Assembly: GCF_013240295.1 (NCBI RefSeq)
Contig: NZ_JABETK010000005.1
Location: forward strand, 62,001-126,000
Origin: Neoaquamicrobium sediminum
Lineage (GTDB): Bacteria; Pseudomonadota; Alphaproteobacteria; Rhizobiales; Rhizobiaceae
DNA length: 64,000 nucleotides
Direction: 5' to 3'
Part shown: in pieces, positions 9,101 through 17,612 of the stretch
Numbering within the stretch: position 1 is the first letter of the stretch
Layout of the letters: every line of letters begins with the position of its first letter
Program-made: the position numbers and the translations under genes
Notes under the pieces: generated by a model
Told to the model about the DNA's origin: nothing
Databases searched by the model: none
The model's input: only the letters and a program-made list of their open reading frames with translations

Positions 9101-9485
9101 CCTGCCCGCGGCCGAGCACCTGCTCGTGGACGAACTGGCGCACCAACGCGATGTTCTGCGCCTTCGACAGTTCCATCGGCAGGGCGACGATGAATTCCTT
9201 GGCGAATTGCGCGTCGGCGCGCTTTTCGAAGGCCTCGACCTTGTTCCAAAATGCTTCGGCGGCGCCCGCGACCGAGCGGTCGGCGATCATCTCACGCGCC
9301 CATTTCGGCGCATCGACGGGAAGCAGGAACTCCTCGTGTGCGAGATTGCGCTTGCCCGAATAGTCGACGGTCCTGGCCTCGGCCGCATGTTCCATCTTCG
9401 CGCAGTGGCGGTAGGCGGCCGACAGGACGGCGCTACGCCCGTCAGCGCGGCCGATGATCTGGGGCGTGAAGTGTGTGATGGCCAC
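6180..9485 (-). CDS. traA: TraA relaxase/helicase (MobQ type)
   Basis: Nicks oriT and unwinds the transferred strand. The 1101 residues equal the size of Ti-plasmid TraA. The N-terminal MobA/MobL relaxase domain starts AITHFTPQIIGRADGRSAV with a Tyr at residue 25 as probable nucleophile, and the metal-binding histidines lie in GNPHVHLMTTLRP. The central to C-terminal part is a TraI/RecD-like helicase with Walker A VVGRAGAGKTTMMRAA near residue 400, Walker B IFVMDEAGMV and the C-terminal motif LGYATTIHKSQGATVDRV. Translation starts at GTG 9485. It heads the traA-traF-traB operon and diverges from traC across the oriT. Confidence 0.97.
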   Translation of the reverse strand: MAITHFTPQIIGRADGRSAVLSAAYRHCAKMEHAAEARTVDYSGKRNLAHEEFLLPVDAPKWAREMIADRSVAGAAEAFWNKVEAFEKRADAQFAKEFIVALPMELSKAQNIALVRQFVHEQVLGRGQVADWVYHDDPGNPHVHLMTTLRPLTESGFGAKKVAVIGADGQTVRTKTGKIQYRLWAGEKAEFLEQRQRWLDLQNQHLAFGGFEIRVDGRSYAERGIDLVPTTHIGPGAKAIERRAMREGRDTRLERLASHAAARAVNAERIQARPEIVLDLVSREKSVFDERDIAKVLHRYVDDPGAFQQLLARIVQSPDCLRLESGTVDFATGARLPDKLTTRELIRLEAEMVSRASALVKAKGFGVRKKIVADVFARHDRLSDEQRTAIEHATSGARIATVVGRAGAGKTTMMRAAREAWEAAGYTVVGGALAGKAAEGLETEAGIPSRTLASWELRWNEARNRLDRKTIFVMDEAGMVASKQMATFVEAVSKAGAKLVLVGDAEQLQPIEAGAAFRAIVERTGYAELETIYRQKDAWMRTASVDLARGNVTAALSAYGGRGMVIGEKLKAQAVDSLIASWNGEYDPEKSTLILAHLRRDVRELNRLAREKLVERGIVGEGHAFQTEEGTRHFDAGDQIVFLRNEGALGVKNGMIGRVVEAGPGRIVAETGEGEGKHRIEVEERFYRNLDLGYATTIHKSQGATVDRVKVLASLSLDRHLTYVAMTRHREDLQLFYGERSFQIAGGLDTLLSRRNAKETTLDYAAGRFYRHALSFANSRGLHLMRVARTLARDRLDWTLRQKRRLADLGRKFRAVGTRIGLFDTTLSAVQSKKEAEPMVKGVTTFAKSITDVAAERVHAEKEVARQWEEVSDRFRLVFSDPEAAFRAIRFDAVLADPAVASERLGQLAREPASIGALRGREGILASRAERQARQEAEANVPALGREIERYLRLREAATRRLEVDETALRRRASIDIPALSPAAHAVLEKVRDAIDRNDLSATLGFALADRMARAEIDGFNKAVSERFGERTLLSNGARDTNGAVFRKEALGVPAADREKLAAAWPIMRTGQQLAAHERTMKALKETEALRQSQRQSQVLK

Positions 9486-9554
9486 GGTGACAGCGATCCC
9501 GGCAGTTGAACGACATTGTTCCGCAGGCCACGCCTCTTCCCGGACGGGTCCGGG

Positions 9555-9600
9555 CGCTCAACGTCGCGTCAGCGACGTATTACTGCGCCCTTGGAGGCAT
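9555..9600. other. oriT: Origin of transfer (oriT), Ti-plasmid type
   Basis: In the traA-traC divergent gap, a perfect inverted repeat ACGTCGC-gtca-GCGACGT (9561-9567 and 9572-9578) is followed by TATTACTGCGCCCTTGG (9578-9594). This matches the Ti/RSF1010-class nick region, in which cleavage falls between TGCG and CCCT, here between 9587 and 9588. Position, repeat and nick core agree with a TraA-type MobQ relaxase. Confidence 0.9.
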
Positions 9601-9737
9601 TCCTTCGGAACGCCGGGATGATCTCTCAAAGCGTCGGCTTCGCCGACCCGTCACTTCTGCCGGGTCGCGCTGCGCGCGATCCCGGCCGATCCTCGCCATC
9701 GCCACAAAGCGAATGGTCGAGAAGGAAAGCTACCGGA

Positions 9738-10001
9738 ATGAAGAAGCCGTCATCGAAGATCAGGGAAGAAATCGCCAAGCTGCAGGAGCAGCTCAAGCAG
9801 GCTGAAACGCGCGAAGCCGAGCGCATCGGACGGCTCGCGCTCAAGGCCGGTCTCGGCGATATCGAGGTTGAGGAGCGCGCGCTCGTGTCCGCTCTCGAGG
9901 AAGTCGCGGTCCGGTTTCGCAAGGGGAGCGGACGGGCGGCCAGGCCAGCGTCGGCGCCGGCCGCGCCTGGCGCGGCTCAGGGGCCGTCTGGCGAGGCTTG
10001 A
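9738..10001 (+). CDS. traC: TraC, relaxosome accessory protein
   Basis: Small basic and acidic coiled-coil-like protein of 87 residues beginning MKKPSSKIREEIAKLQEQL, with the conserved core AETREAERIGRLALKAGLG. This is the signature of rhizobial TraC, which works with TraD and TraA at oriT. The ATG at 9738 is preceded by GAAGGAAAG. Upstream in-frame sequence crosses the oriT region and is not coding. The C-terminus is Ala/Pro-rich. It is the first gene of the traC-traD-traG operon. Confidence 0.9.
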   Translation: MKKPSSKIREEIAKLQEQLKQAETREAERIGRLALKAGLGDIEVEERALVSALEEVAVRFRKGSGRAARPASAPAAPGAAQGPSGEA

Positions 10002-10005
10002 GCGG

Positions 10006-10221
10006 ATGCGACAGGCAAGCCAGTCAGAGGCGCGCAAGAAGGATGCGCGCGAGAAGATCCAACTCGGCGGGCTGATCGCCAAGGCCGGGCTTCGTTACGA
10101 GAAGCGCGCTCTCCTGCTCGGCCTCCTCATCGACGGCGCGAGCCGGATAAAGAGCGACCAAACCGAGCGATCGCGCCTGATGGCGATCGGGATGAAGGCG
10201 TTCGCCGATGAGCCCGACTAA
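10006..10221 (+). CDS. traD: TraD, small conjugal transfer protein
   Basis: A 71-residue protein with the invariant TraD core IQLGGLIAKAGLRYEKRALL followed by LGLLIDGASRIKSD. Its length equals Ti-plasmid TraD. It starts 4 bp after the traC stop and overlaps the start of traG by 14 bp, so the three genes are one transcription unit. TraD is thought to assist the relaxosome or the coupling protein; its exact role is not established. Confidence 0.9.
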   Translation: MRQASQSEARKKDAREKIQLGGLIAKAGLRYEKRALLLGLLIDGASRIKSDQTERSRLMAIGMKAFADEPD

Positions 10222-12118
10222 GCTCGCCATGGTCGCTGCCCCGGTCATCGTCATGGCGGGGGCTTGCCTCGCCCTGACAGGGATGGAGCACTGGCTCGCA
10301 AGCTTCGCCCGCACGCCGGACGCGCGCCTGATGCTTGACCGGATCGGCATCGCGCTGCCCTACGCGGTCGCAGGCGGGGCCGGCGTCGTCTTTCTCTTTG
10401 CGGCCAGGGGCGCGATCTCGATCCCCCTTGCGGGCTGGGGGTCGTCGCCGGCACGCTGGTGGTGATCACAATCGCCGCGGTCCGCGAGATCGGCCGGCTC
10501 GCCGCATTCGCCGCAACGGTGCCGCCAGGCACATCTATTATCGAATACACCGATCCCGCCACGTTGACGGGGGCGGTCGTCGCGGCGGTCGCCGGCGTCT
10601 TTGGTTTGCGCGTCGCCATGCGCGGCGATGCCGCCTTCGCGGCAGCTGCGCCCCGCCGGGTCCGAGGCAAACGTGCCATTCATGGGGAGAGCGAGTGGAT
10701 GACCATTTCTGCTGCCCGGCGCCTCTTTCCCGAGGCCGGCGGCATCGTGGTCGGCGAGGCCTGCCGCGTCGACAGACGAGCGGGCGGCGAGCGCGGTTTC
10801 CGCGCTGACGGCCGCGAGACATGGGGTGCTGGGGGAAAGTCGCCGCTGCTGTGCTTCGACGGTTCGTTCGGCTCCTCGCACGGGCTGGTCTTCGCCGGGT
10901 CGGGCGGCTTCAAGACCACCTCGGTCACCGTTCCGACGGCGCTCAAATGGGGTGGAGGGCTCGTCGCGCTCGATCCATCAAACGAGGTCGCCGATGGTGA
11001 TCGGGCACCGGCGCAAGGCCGGCCGATCGGTCTTCGTCCTCGACCCGAAGGAGCCGGGCACCGGGTTCAACGTGCTTGACTGGATTGGGCGGTTCGGCGG
11101 AACAAAGGAGGAGGACGTGGTGGCCGTCGCCACCTGGGTCGTGACCGACACGGCCCGCCAGGCTTCGATCCGCGACGACTTCTTTCGGGCGTCCGCGCTC
11201 CAGCTCATTACCGTTCTGATCGCCGATGTGTGCCTGTCGGGACATACGGAAAAGGAATACCAGCATCTGCGGCAGATGCGAGCGAACCTATCAGAGCCGG
11301 AGCCCAAGCTGCGTGAGCGATTACAGCTGATCTACGACAATTCCGAATCCGCGTTCGTCAAGGAGAACGTTGCCCCCTTCATCGCCATGACGCCCGAGAC
11401 GTTCTCCGGCGTCTATGCCAATGCGGTCAAGGAGACGCATTGGCTTTCCTATCCGAACTATGCCGCGCTGGTATCGGGCAACAGCTTCTCGACCGACGGT
11501 CTGGCGGACGGCGACACCGACGTGTTCCTCAATCTCGATCTCAAGACGCTCGAAGCGCATCCCGGCCTGGCGCGCACCATCATCGGCGCCCTGGCCAACG
11601 CAATCTATAACCGGAGTGGCGAGATGAAGGGCCGTACGCTGTTCCTGCTCGATGAGGTCGCACGGCTGGGATATCTCCGCATCCTGGAAACCGCTCGGGA
11701 CGCCGGCCGCAAATACGGCATTAGCCTGTTGCTCCTGTTCCAGTCCATTGGCCAGATGCGTGAGACCTATGGTGGGCGGGACGCATCGAGCAAATGGTTC
11801 GAGTCCGCCTCGTGGATCTCGTTTGCGGCAATCAATGACCCGGAGACCGCCGATTACATCTCGCGGCGCTGCGGCAACACGACGGTCGAGGTGGAGCAGC
11901 TCAGCCGGACGTCGCGCATGTCGGGATCGTCTCGAACGCGCTCGCGGCAGCTCTCCGCGCGGCCGCTGATCCTGCCCGAGGAGGTCCTGCAGATGCGTGC
12001 CGATGAACAGATCGTCTTCACGGCCGGCAATCCGCCACTCAGATGCGGCCGCGCCATCTGGTTCCGGCGAGAAGATATGATCTCGGTCGTCGGACAGAAC
12101 CGATTTCAGCGGACCTAG
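10208..12118 (+). CDS. traG: TraG type IV coupling protein, two frameshifts as sequenced
   Basis: Inner-membrane ATPase that delivers the relaxosome to the mating channel. Read through the breaks, it aligns along its length with Ti TraG: N-terminal membrane segments (AMVAAPVIVMAGACLAL, IALPYAVAGGAGVVFLFA), VFAGSGGFKTTSVTVP as Walker A, TLFLLDEVARLGYLRILETA as Walker B region, and a conserved C-terminus GNPPLRCGRAIWFRREDM. The frame breaks first in the G run at 10437-10441 (one base missing) and again near 10990-10993 (GTCGCCGATGG, where VAPMV is expected; two bases missing or one extra). If real, these lesions would abolish transfer. I suspect sequence error because both flanks are strongly conserved. 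Confidence 0.88.
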
Positions 12119-12229
12119 CCAAGAACGGTTCGCGAAGAGCTGTCGGCATCAACGGCATGAATCGATCAGCCTTGATCGATTCAGAAAATGCGTTGGACGA
12201 CGCCTTCGCGTCGAGCGAGACTTCCGGAC

Positions 12230-12496
12230 ATGAACGAACTCCATCCGGTTCATCTTCGCCGCATCGACCCGTCGCAGAACATGCGCCGGTTCTACAGCCT
12301 TTCCGTTCAGCCCACATTGTTTGGAGGAGCGTCCCTCGTGCGCGATTGGGGCCGGATCGGAACGCGCGGCCAGTCGATGATCGAAACATTCGACACGCCC
12401 GCCGAGGCCGGCGATGCGATGACGAGGCTCGAACGCCGGAAGCGGCGCCGGGGCTATCTCGACCCGTATGCCTCGCGGAGAGGAAGGCGGGAGTGA
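12230..12496 (+). CDS. WGR-domain protein
   Basis: 88-residue protein from the ATG at 12230 (an ATG at 12188 would add 14 unconserved residues). It is essentially one WGR domain: FYSLSVQPTLFGGASLVRDWGRIGTRGQ carries the name-giving Trp-Gly-Arg, followed by a basic tail RLERRKRRRGYLDPY. WGR domains occur in PARPs and in many bacterial plasmid proteins and probably bind nucleic acid. It follows traG, a position commonly occupied by such a protein on rhizobial plasmids. Function unknown. Confidence 0.8.
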   Translation: MNELHPVHLRRIDPSQNMRRFYSLSVQPTLFGGASLVRDWGRIGTRGQSMIETFDTPAEAGDAMTRLERRKRRRGYLDPYASRRGRRE

Positions 12497-12584
12497 AGTG
12501 GACGACTGGCCTCGAATCTGGCGGCCGTCGGTTCGTCGACGCAGAAATGGCCCCGCCGTCTCGGCGGGGCCGTTGGGGACCTGG

Positions 12585-12902
12585 TCAGTCCCGGTTGCCG
12601 TTGGGGCGGGACCAGATGAGCTGCACGCCTTGCTGGCCTTCCACCTCGATCAGGGTGGCGTAGATCGGAGCCGGGAAGCTCGGGTCGTCCAGCTTGACCG
12701 AAAGGTAGTCGCGTTCGGTCTGCTTGGCCTGTTTCTGCCACGCCGCACCTAGCTCAACTGCACCCGAGAAGATGCGGAAATGCGGTCCGTTCTCGGAAGG
12801 GTTTTCGACGCGCTCGAAGCGGGCCTTGACGTTGAGCGTTAGAGTTTTGATCGCACCCGTGAAGCCGTTCCGGGTCGTGGTGAAGGTGCCGATGTTGGCC
12901 AT
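12585..12902 (-). CDS. DUF736 family protein
   Basis: 105-residue protein starting MANIGTFTTTRNGFTGAIKT and containing LNVKARFERVENPSENGPHFRI, the hallmark of the DUF736 family found on plasmids and ICEs of alpha- and gammaproteobacteria. The ATG at 12902 has AAAGGAA upstream. A longer frame to 13451 is open but lacks conserved sequence. Function unknown; the family usually travels with conjugation and antirestriction genes, as here. Confidence 0.88.
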   Translation of the reverse strand: MANIGTFTTTRNGFTGAIKTLTLNVKARFERVENPSENGPHFRIFSGAVELGAAWQKQAKQTERDYLSVKLDDPSFPAPIYATLIEVEGQQGVQLIWSRPNGNRD

Positions 12903-13191
12903 TGTCGTGTTCCTTTCGAAATTCCGAGCCGCGCCCATCGCGGTCTCGATGGCTGTCGAAAAGATCGGGAACGACCGGCGCGCACCTGGAAGGCCGCAAT
13001 GAAATGGAGGACGGCCGGTAGGAACTTTCTTGTTTTGCGCGAGGAATGCGAACGCAGGTTCGCAGGGGAAGAAAGTTCCGGACGGGCGTTGCGAAATGCC
13101 GGGCGAGGCGGAGCCGATTTCCCGGTCAGACATGCCCCATCGAGACCGCGCCGGGCGAGCTCCAGGACATCGACGTGAAGGGAACACGACC

Positions 13192-13341
13192 ATGGCGCCC
13201 GGCCCCAAGCCATTGCGCTTCCGCGACATCGTCGGTGGGATCAATCGCGCGCTCTGCGTCGGCGACGTGCACGGCAGGCCGCCACCCCTGCAAACGGGCT
13301 CCATTCGCTCGTTCTCGCGCGCACGACGAGCGGTGCCGTGA
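13192..13341 (+). CDS. Possible small protein, leader like that of the DUF736 gene
   Basis: 49-codon frame beginning MAPGPKPLRFRDIVGG, with AAGGGA seven bases before the ATG. The 15 bases ending in the start codon (GGAACACGACCATGG) almost repeat the leader of the DUF736 gene (GGAACACGACAATGG), which supports real translation initiation. No known domain is seen. It lies alone in the 590-bp interval 12903-13493, where I otherwise see only GC-rich sequence with a few hairpins. Confidence 0.3.
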   Translation: MAPGPKPLRFRDIVGGINRALCVGDVHGRPPPLQTGSIRSFSRARRAVP

Positions 13342-13493
13342 GCAGTCGGCCGAAGCACATAACCATCGCCCTGACCGTCCTCCGCTGGTGAATCAGCCTC
13401 GGCAGAGTTACGCTTCTGGCATCCGCTGGAAGCCCGCAGCCGGAGGCCCACGATACCCCGCGACCTGACGGCATTCGAAAAGATCGAGGCTGC

Positions 13494-14435
13494 CTAGACA
13501 CCACACATGCCCTCGCACTCGTTCGGCCACAGGTCGAGTTGCCCGTGGTCGGACAGCGTCGACAGATCGGCTTCGTCGAGCGGAACGGCGGACCGATGGA
13601 GAAAGACCTCTCCCCGAATTCCACGCAATCCCGTCCTTATTGCCCGATCGACCTCGATCGCATCCGACCAGGCATCGGGATCATGATCGCGCATGGCGCG
13701 CCAGCGCGCGTTGTCGTGAAACGGACAGCCGATGCAGGCCGATTTCGGCGGTTCAGGGTAATCGTTGCGGCGCAGCCAGGCGAGGCAGTCCCGCCGGCTC
13801 ATCCGCATTTCGATCAACGGCCAGCGGTTGACCTGCCAGGTTTCGCGGCTCGGCTTCACGCGCATGATCTCGTCTCGCGAGATCCCGATCCATTGCTCGA
13901 CAACGGGATGGCCAGGCGAGCGCTTGCGGGTCAGCCCCGCAAGCGCCCTGACCTTGCGGCGGATCGGCACGACCTTGAAATCCGTGGTGCATTGACGCCG
14001 GATCATGCCGATGGAAACAGTGTCGCGCGTTGTGCGCCGTGTGGAGACCTCGACGAGCGCACCGGCCGCATCCATGTCGAATACCGGCACGGCGGATCCC
14101 ACCGGGGTGACGTTTTTGGCGAACGCCGGAATCGATGCCCAGCGTTTACCCTTTGCCGCTCCTATGAGCTGATCACGTATGTTGCCCGCCGAAACCACGT
14201 GGACGGGGAACGGCAGCACGTTGGGCGAGCGCAGCCAGTCTAGATGGTCATAGACCGCCTTCGGTTCCCAGCCAGTATCGGCGAATATGGCGCAATCTGG
14301 CATCGGGCCGATCTCGCCATGGGCGGCCATCAGCGCCAGGGTGGTCGATTGGACGCCGGCGCCGAGCGATAGCACGCGCAGCCGGATGGCGGAGGGCTTG
14401 ATACCCTCCGCAGCAGCATTCGAAAAGGAAAGCAT
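13494..14435 (-). CDS. PP-loop ATPase-like (PAPS reductase superfamily) protein
   Basis: 313 residues from the ATG at 14435. The N-terminal LRVLSLGAGVQSTTLALMA is a PP-loop (SGGxDS-like) that binds ATP or adenylyl groups. CAIFADTGWEPKAVYDHL follows as in PAPS reductase-type folds. Two Cys clusters, CTTDFK and SACIGCPFHDN, suggest metal or iron-sulfur binding. Its start overlaps the stop of the ArdC-like gene (TGATG). Homologues occur on phages and plasmids near DNA-modification genes, so nucleic-acid modification or sulfur transfer is possible, but the reaction is not known. Confidence 0.75.
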   Translation of the reverse strand: MLSFSNAAAEGIKPSAIRLRVLSLGAGVQSTTLALMAAHGEIGPMPDCAIFADTGWEPKAVYDHLDWLRSPNVLPFPVHVVSAGNIRDQLIGAAKGKRWASIPAFAKNVTPVGSAVPVFDMDAAGALVEVSTRRTTRDTVSIGMIRRQCTTDFKVVPIRRKVRALAGLTRKRSPGHPVVEQWIGISRDEIMRVKPSRETWQVNRWPLIEMRMSRRDCLAWLRRNDYPEPPKSACIGCPFHDNARWRAMRDHDPDAWSDAIEVDRAIRTGLRGIRGEVFLHRSAVPLDEADLSTLSDHGQLDLWPNECEGMCGV

Positions 14436-15367
14436 CAGGCCGCCTCCAACTGTCCCGTGCCGGTGGCGGAGGGCTGCAGACCGTGCAGATAAGTCACGGC
14501 CCGTTGCGCATGGGCGGCGGCCTGAAAGATCGCCCGTCGGTCGTCGGAAAGGACGCGCAACCAGCTCGCCACATAGGACGCATGGTCCGGCCGTGGTTCG
14601 AGTTCGGGAACGATGCCGAGGTCGGCACAAACCAGTGCCGAGCCAATCTCGGCGACGAGCTCTTCGCGCGCGCGCTCGGTCTTGTCCCTGGCGTAGCGGC
14701 TCAGATCGCGGCCAACCCGCTCGGGCCTAGAGGTCCAATGGACCGTCTCGTGACTGAGCACGGCGACATAGGACTCAGCATCCCGGAAGGCCTCGAAGGG
14801 CGGCATCTGAATATGATCGCTTGCCGGCGCGTAGAATGCCCGGGCGCCGCCATGCCGGATCACGGCCCCAGTATTGGCGAAGAACCGGTCGGCATGTTCG
14901 ATCCGCTCGACAGGATCGATGACCTTCTCGGGTCGGTGGTAATAGTGATCGGGAAGTCCGTCGATCTGATCGCAATTGAAGACGGTATACGTCTTGAGGA
15001 ACGGAATATCGCGCTCCAATTCCTCGCCCTGCGCGTCCGTCTCGGTTTTCGTGAACCGGCTCGCATAGACGACCGTCGCGCCGGTTTCGCCCTTGCGGAC
15101 TTGTGCGCCGATCTGTGCCGCCTGCCGATAGGTCATCCAGAGCGGTGCCGTGAACCCGCGCGCCAGGCTCTCCGACCACAGCAACAGCACGTTGATGCCG
15201 GTGTATGGTTCACCGGTGTGGCGCAGCGGCCGGGTGATCCGTCCGTCGGCATGGCCGGCGCTCCAGGGTTTCACCCATGGCCGCACGCCCTTCTCCAGAT
15301 CGGCAACGATCTTTTCCGTGATGCGCGTGTAGATATCGGACTTCGCGCCCTTTTCTTTCCTGCTCAT
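14435..15367 (-). CDS. ArdC-like antirestriction protein (ssDNA-binding plus zincin domain)
   Basis: 310 residues from the ATG at 15367 (SRKEKGAKSDIYTRITEKI). The N-terminal ArdC-like domain is recognisable by PWVKPW, YTGINVLLLW and the FTAPLWMTYRQA strand. The C-terminal zincin-like metallopeptidase domain carries HETVHW around residues 205-210 and a downstream EELVAEIGSALVCADLG helix that would supply the third zinc ligand. ArdC-type proteins protect incoming conjugative DNA from restriction. The neighbouring backbone genes fit this role. It is co-translated with the downstream PP-loop gene. Confidence 0.88.
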   Translation of the reverse strand: MSRKEKGAKSDIYTRITEKIVADLEKGVRPWVKPWSAGHADGRITRPLRHTGEPYTGINVLLLWSESLARGFTAPLWMTYRQAAQIGAQVRKGETGATVVYASRFTKTETDAQGEELERDIPFLKTYTVFNCDQIDGLPDHYYHRPEKVIDPVERIEHADRFFANTGAVIRHGGARAFYAPASDHIQMPPFEAFRDAESYVAVLSHETVHWTSRPERVGRDLSRYARDKTERAREELVAEIGSALVCADLGIVPELEPRPDHASYVASWLRVLSDDRRAIFQAAAHAQRAVTYLHGLQPSATGTGQLEAA

Positions 15368-15605
15368 TTCAGCCTCCGTATCTGGAGGCCGCGCCGATCG
15401 CGGCCCCGTCACGGGGCCGGTTCAGGCGGAGCTTCAGGGCGCGCCTGCACCCGCAGGGCCGGACCGAAGGGGAGGACGGCGCAAGCCGTTGCCGGCGCGG
15501 CCGGCTCCGCCCAGGCCACCGGCAGGGACGGGCCGTGGGCGGTTCAAGAAAGAAGGGACGGCGGCGCCGGGCGCCGCCGCTGCGGAAGGTAAACCGAGAG
15601 TCGGT

Positions 15606-15791
15606 TCAGTGGACCGCGTGTCCACCGGTGTAGGGATCGTACTCGAAAAGAATGTCGACCTCGCAGTCCTCGACTTCATCTGCGGGGAGTACCCGGTACG
15701 CGTCGTCGGACTGGAAAAGGACGACCGGGGTCATCAGGGTGCGGGCGAGTGTCCAGGCGTGGTTCTGGGCGAGGGAAAGATCGTGCGACAT
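15606..15791 (-). CDS. Small conserved-looking hypothetical protein
   Basis: 61 residues from an internal ATG (MSHDLSLAQNHAWTLARTL); the upstream 21 codons look non-coding. It has an acidic C-terminal half (DEVEDCEVDILFEYDP) ending in His. No domain is recognised. The 238 bp between it and the ArdC-like gene are very GC-rich and contain a CGGCCCCG-tca-CGGGGCCG hairpin near 15404-15422. Confidence 0.5.
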   Translation of the reverse strand: MSHDLSLAQNHAWTLARTLMTPVVLFQSDDAYRVLPADEVEDCEVDILFEYDPYTGGHAVH

Positions 15792-15854
15792 CCGAGGGCT
15801 CCATCGTTGGAGCGGGCCAATTCCCGCTCTGATGGCTCCGTCAGTGTGCGGCAA

Positions 15855-16626
15855 GCGGACGCGGTCACCGTGCAGGCGTCAGCCAAACGGCCGCAGCTTC
15901 GCTAGCGGACCCTTTATGGGTTGATCGTGGAAGTTCCGCGGCCGCACCAGGAATGCCATCCCTGAAGAGCGGGATTGGATCGTCCTCAGGGGGTCAGCCC
16001 GATGCTGCGCGTTTTCGTGCAGGGGGCAGGCACCGGCGCTTCAGGCGGTACCCTGCTTGCCCGACCACTGCGTCAGTCTCAGAGCTGACGTGTGGCGCTC
16101 AAATGAGAGGAGCGCTTTGGCCCGACATTTCGATGCCCGGAACAACACATCGATCCTCGTCTGTGGCGCCGTGAACGGACCGGCGGCCGTTCGGGAGCGA
16201 GGCTCGGACCGAAGACATTTGCCTGCCTTCGAAATACAGAGCGAATTCAGATCTCGTCCGGCGCCATTTACGAACAAGACTTGGCACTGCGCGCGGGATC
16301 GCTCCATTTCTCAGTGAGCGGTGTCGGGGACTTCATGACCGGGATGCTGCGGATAACAGTAGCCCCAGCCGCATGCTCAGCGTCTTGTGAACTTCTTATA
16401 TTCGGATTTTGAGGCAACGATGTTTTAATATCTATTTGTAAGGCGTTGATACAATACTAGTCGCGCGGAATCAGATTTTACATATGATGCACAACCGGAG
16501 CCGAATAGACATACCAGACCGCGATCCGCGCTTGCGCGGCAAGCGGTTTTGCGACATCAGTCGGCTGATCGTGTTCGCGGCCCGTTCCTGTCAGACGTAT
16601 GGCCGAATTAACGCAATGGACCGGAT
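15855..16626. other. Intergenic region upstream of ietAS
   Basis: Non-coding as far as I can see. The stretch 16380-16480 is distinctly AT-rich compared with the rest of the window and probably holds the promoter of the following ATPase/protease operon, though I cannot fix -35/-10 boxes with confidence. No inverted repeats or tRNA-like sequence were seen. The compositional change marks the left edge of the inserted ietAS cassette. Confidence 0.4.
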
Positions 16627-17604
16627 ATGACGGCCTCAAAGCATCTCATAGCGCTCCTGAAGAGCCACATCGCTCGCGATGACGATCAGTTCCTGTCCAT
16701 CGCGATGCAGGCGGCTGCCCATGAGGCGCGCAAAGGTCACGGCCAGGTTGCTCAGCAATTGCGGGCGCTCGTCGATCAGGCACGCAGCGGCAAGGTCGAG
16801 CGGGCGCGCAGGCCGGTTCCTATCGCACAGCCTAAAGGCGATCTCGCCGCGCTGGTATCGGTCAGTTTTTCAGAGACGCGGCTTGCAAGCATGGCTTTGA
16901 CCGACGAACTGGAGCTGCGCCTCAAGAGAGTGCTTACCGAGCAGCGCCAGCAGCACAAGCTGGTCGAGCGCGGATTACAGCCGCGGCGGAAGCTTCTCCT
17001 TGTCGGCCCGCCCGGGTCCGGAAAGACCATGACCGCCGGCGCCCTGGCCGGCGAGTTGCATTTGCCGCTCTTCACTGTCGTCTTCGACACCCTGATTACA
17101 AGGTTCATGGGCGAGACCGCCTCCAAGCTGCGGATCATATTCGACGCGATGGCCGAAACGCGTGGTGTTTACTTTTTTGATGAGTTCGACGCGATCGGTT
17201 CACGGCGATCCGAGCGCAATGATGTCGGGGAAATCCGCCGCGTCCTGAATTCGTTTCTCCAGTTTCTGGAGAAAGACGACAGCGACAGCCTCATCATCGC
17301 CGCCACGAACCATGTGGAACTGCTCGATCCAGCCCTGTTCCGGCGCTTTGACGACGTGATCCAGTACGGCCTCCCCGACGAAGGTGTGACACTGAAGATT
17401 CTTCAATCGCGGTTGGTTGGTTTTGAAGCCGATAAGCTTGACTGGGGCAAGGCTGTCGAGCTTACCGCGGGTCTAAGCCAGGCCGAAATCTCCCGCGCGG
17501 CTGACGAGGCCGCAAAGCGGGCGATACTGGCCGATCGCAGCAATGTCACCGACGAGGACTTGTCAGTCTCCATACAGGAGCGGGGTTCGGCAGCGCATAG
17601 GTAA
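16627..17604 (+). CDS. ietA: AAA+ ATPase of the IetAS system
   Basis: 325-residue AAA ATPase. Residues ~1-100 are a helical N-domain. The AAA core follows with Walker A GPPGSGKT at residues 127-134, Walker B GVYFFDEFDAIG with D185/E186, sensor-1 AATNHVELLDPALFRRFD with the arginine finger, and a C-terminal lid. It lies 8 bp upstream of a subtilisin-like gene. This ATPase/S8-protease pair matches ietA-ietS, described on Agrobacterium Ti plasmids as an incompatibility/exclusion locus and later as an anti-phage system. The assignment rests on domain pairing and plasmid context. Confidence 0.8.
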   Translation: MTASKHLIALLKSHIARDDDQFLSIAMQAAAHEARKGHGQVAQQLRALVDQARSGKVERARRPVPIAQPKGDLAALVSVSFSETRLASMALTDELELRLKRVLTEQRQQHKLVERGLQPRRKLLLVGPPGSGKTMTAGALAGELHLPLFTVVFDTLITRFMGETASKLRIIFDAMAETRGVYFFDEFDAIGSRRSERNDVGEIRRVLNSFLQFLEKDDSDSLIIAATNHVELLDPALFRRFDDVIQYGLPDEGVTLKILQSRLVGFEADKLDWGKAVELTAGLSQAEISRAADEAAKRAILADRSNVTDEDLSVSIQERGSAAHR

Positions 17605-17612
17605 CGGTACTG

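Noticed and set aside
15434..15679. CRISPR-like or tandem repeats in the GC-rich leader before the ArdC gene
   Set aside because: Only single hairpins are present; no unit recurs with regular spacing. No CRISPR array, tRNA or rRNA was found anywhere in the window.
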